Shown here: in pieces, positions 5,969-6,125 of the stretch
How positions within the stretch are numbered: the first letter of the stretch is position 1
Layout of the letters: every line of letters begins with the position of its first letter
DNA from: an uncultured Clostridia bacterium
Lineage (GTDB): Bacteria; Bacillota; Clostridia; Oscillospirales; CAG-272
Direction of reading: 5' to 3'
NCBI GenBank assembly: GCA_937894775.1
Contig: CALAXC010000187.1
Span: forward strand, 1-6,125
Length of the DNA stretch: 6,125 bases
Translations under genes and position numbers: made by a program
The notes under the pieces: model-generated
Told to the model about the DNA's origin: nothing
Seen by the model: only the letters and a program-made list of their open reading frames with translations
Database searches by the model: none

Positions 5969-6054
5969 ACATTGTGCAGTGAATGGATTTTAGCTGTCAT
6001 AGACGAAAAAGGTCGGCTGAGCCGACAGCCAATCTAACAATCAACGCACAATGT
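5969..6054. repeat. Imperfect palindrome of about 86 nt with 9-bp inverted ends
   Basis: ACATTGTGC (5969-5977) is the exact reverse complement of GCACAATGT (6046-6054). Inside, GCTGTC (5993-5998) pairs with GACAGC (6024-6029), with partial matching between. It contains a nested hairpin GTCGGC-TGA-GCCGAC (6012-6026). No open reading frame and no clear target-site duplication are visible. It may be a MITE-like or REP-like intergenic repeat or a structured RNA; the sequence alone does not decide. Confidence 0.5.
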
Positions 6055-6083
6055 TCGCACAAACCCAGATGGAAAGTTTTCGT

Positions 6084-6103
6084 CCACCTTTTTCAAAAGG
6101 TGG
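6084..6103. repeat. Perfect 9-bp hairpin in the right intergenic region
   Basis: CCACCTTTT and AAAAGGTGG are exact inverted repeats around TC. On the minus strand it is followed by GGACGAAAAC rather than a T run, so it is not a standard intrinsic terminator. It appears in series with other hairpins and may belong to a family of intergenic repeats. Confidence 0.5.
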
Positions 6104-6112
6104 TAGGTTCTC

Positions 6113-6125
6113 AGGGCGACGCCCT
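6113..6125. repeat. GC-rich hairpin cut by the window edge
   Basis: AGGGC-GAC-GCCCT forms a 5-bp stem ending on the last base of the window. More of the structure, or a T-tract, may lie beyond the edge. Nothing coding is seen between the operon terminator and the end. Confidence 0.4.

Noticed and set aside
1..6125. CRISPR array, prophage, toxin-antitoxin or other defence system
   Set aside because: No regularly spaced direct repeats, no integrase, transposase or nuclease motifs, and every long plus-strand frame belongs to a recognised housekeeping family.

Overview
The window looks like a chromosomal housekeeping segment from a low-to-moderate GC Gram-positive anaerobe of the class Clostridia, probably the Ruminococcaceae/Oscillospiraceae group. 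Three things point there: the ispH gene is fused in frame to ribosomal protein S1 (a clostridial arrangement), the order flavoprotein, cmk, plsC, ispH-S1 is typical of that class, and strong AAGGAG-type ribosome binding sites precede most genes. The genus cannot be fixed from sequence reading alone.

Layout. Positions 1-45 are non-coding with one short GC-rich hairpin. A tRNA-Val(GAC) gene lies on the minus strand (88-164), with a consensus promoter on its upstream side (187-215) and a strong hairpin terminator after it (46-86). Diverging from it, a near-consensus promoter (252-280) starts a five-gene plus-strand unit: a MurR/RpiR-type regulator (323-1183), a BaiN/HI0933-family flavoprotein (1216-2454), cytidylate kinase cmk (2496-3173), a PlsC-type acyltransferase (3179-3886) and the IspH-S1 fusion (3886-5916). 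Gaps shrink along the unit (32, 41 and 5 nt, then a 1-nt overlap) and no terminator separates the genes, so they are probably one operon. A hairpin at 5926-5953 closes it. The last 170 bases are non-coding and hold several inverted repeats, including an imperfect palindrome of about 86 nt.

How the genes relate. cmk supplies CDP/dCDP for nucleic acid and phospholipid precursors, PlsC makes phosphatidic acid, IspH makes the isoprenoid precursors IPP and DMAPP, and S1 helps mRNA binding in translation. The operon therefore joins membrane precursor synthesis to translation, headed by a sugar-phosphate-type regulator whose ligand is unknown.

No undescribed defence or mobile system is visible. The most interesting signal is inside the fusion gene: an in-frame AGGAGGT and ATG (4763-4782) exactly at the IspH/S1 junction, with codon use that shifts between the two halves. 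This suggests that free S1 may also be made from the same message.
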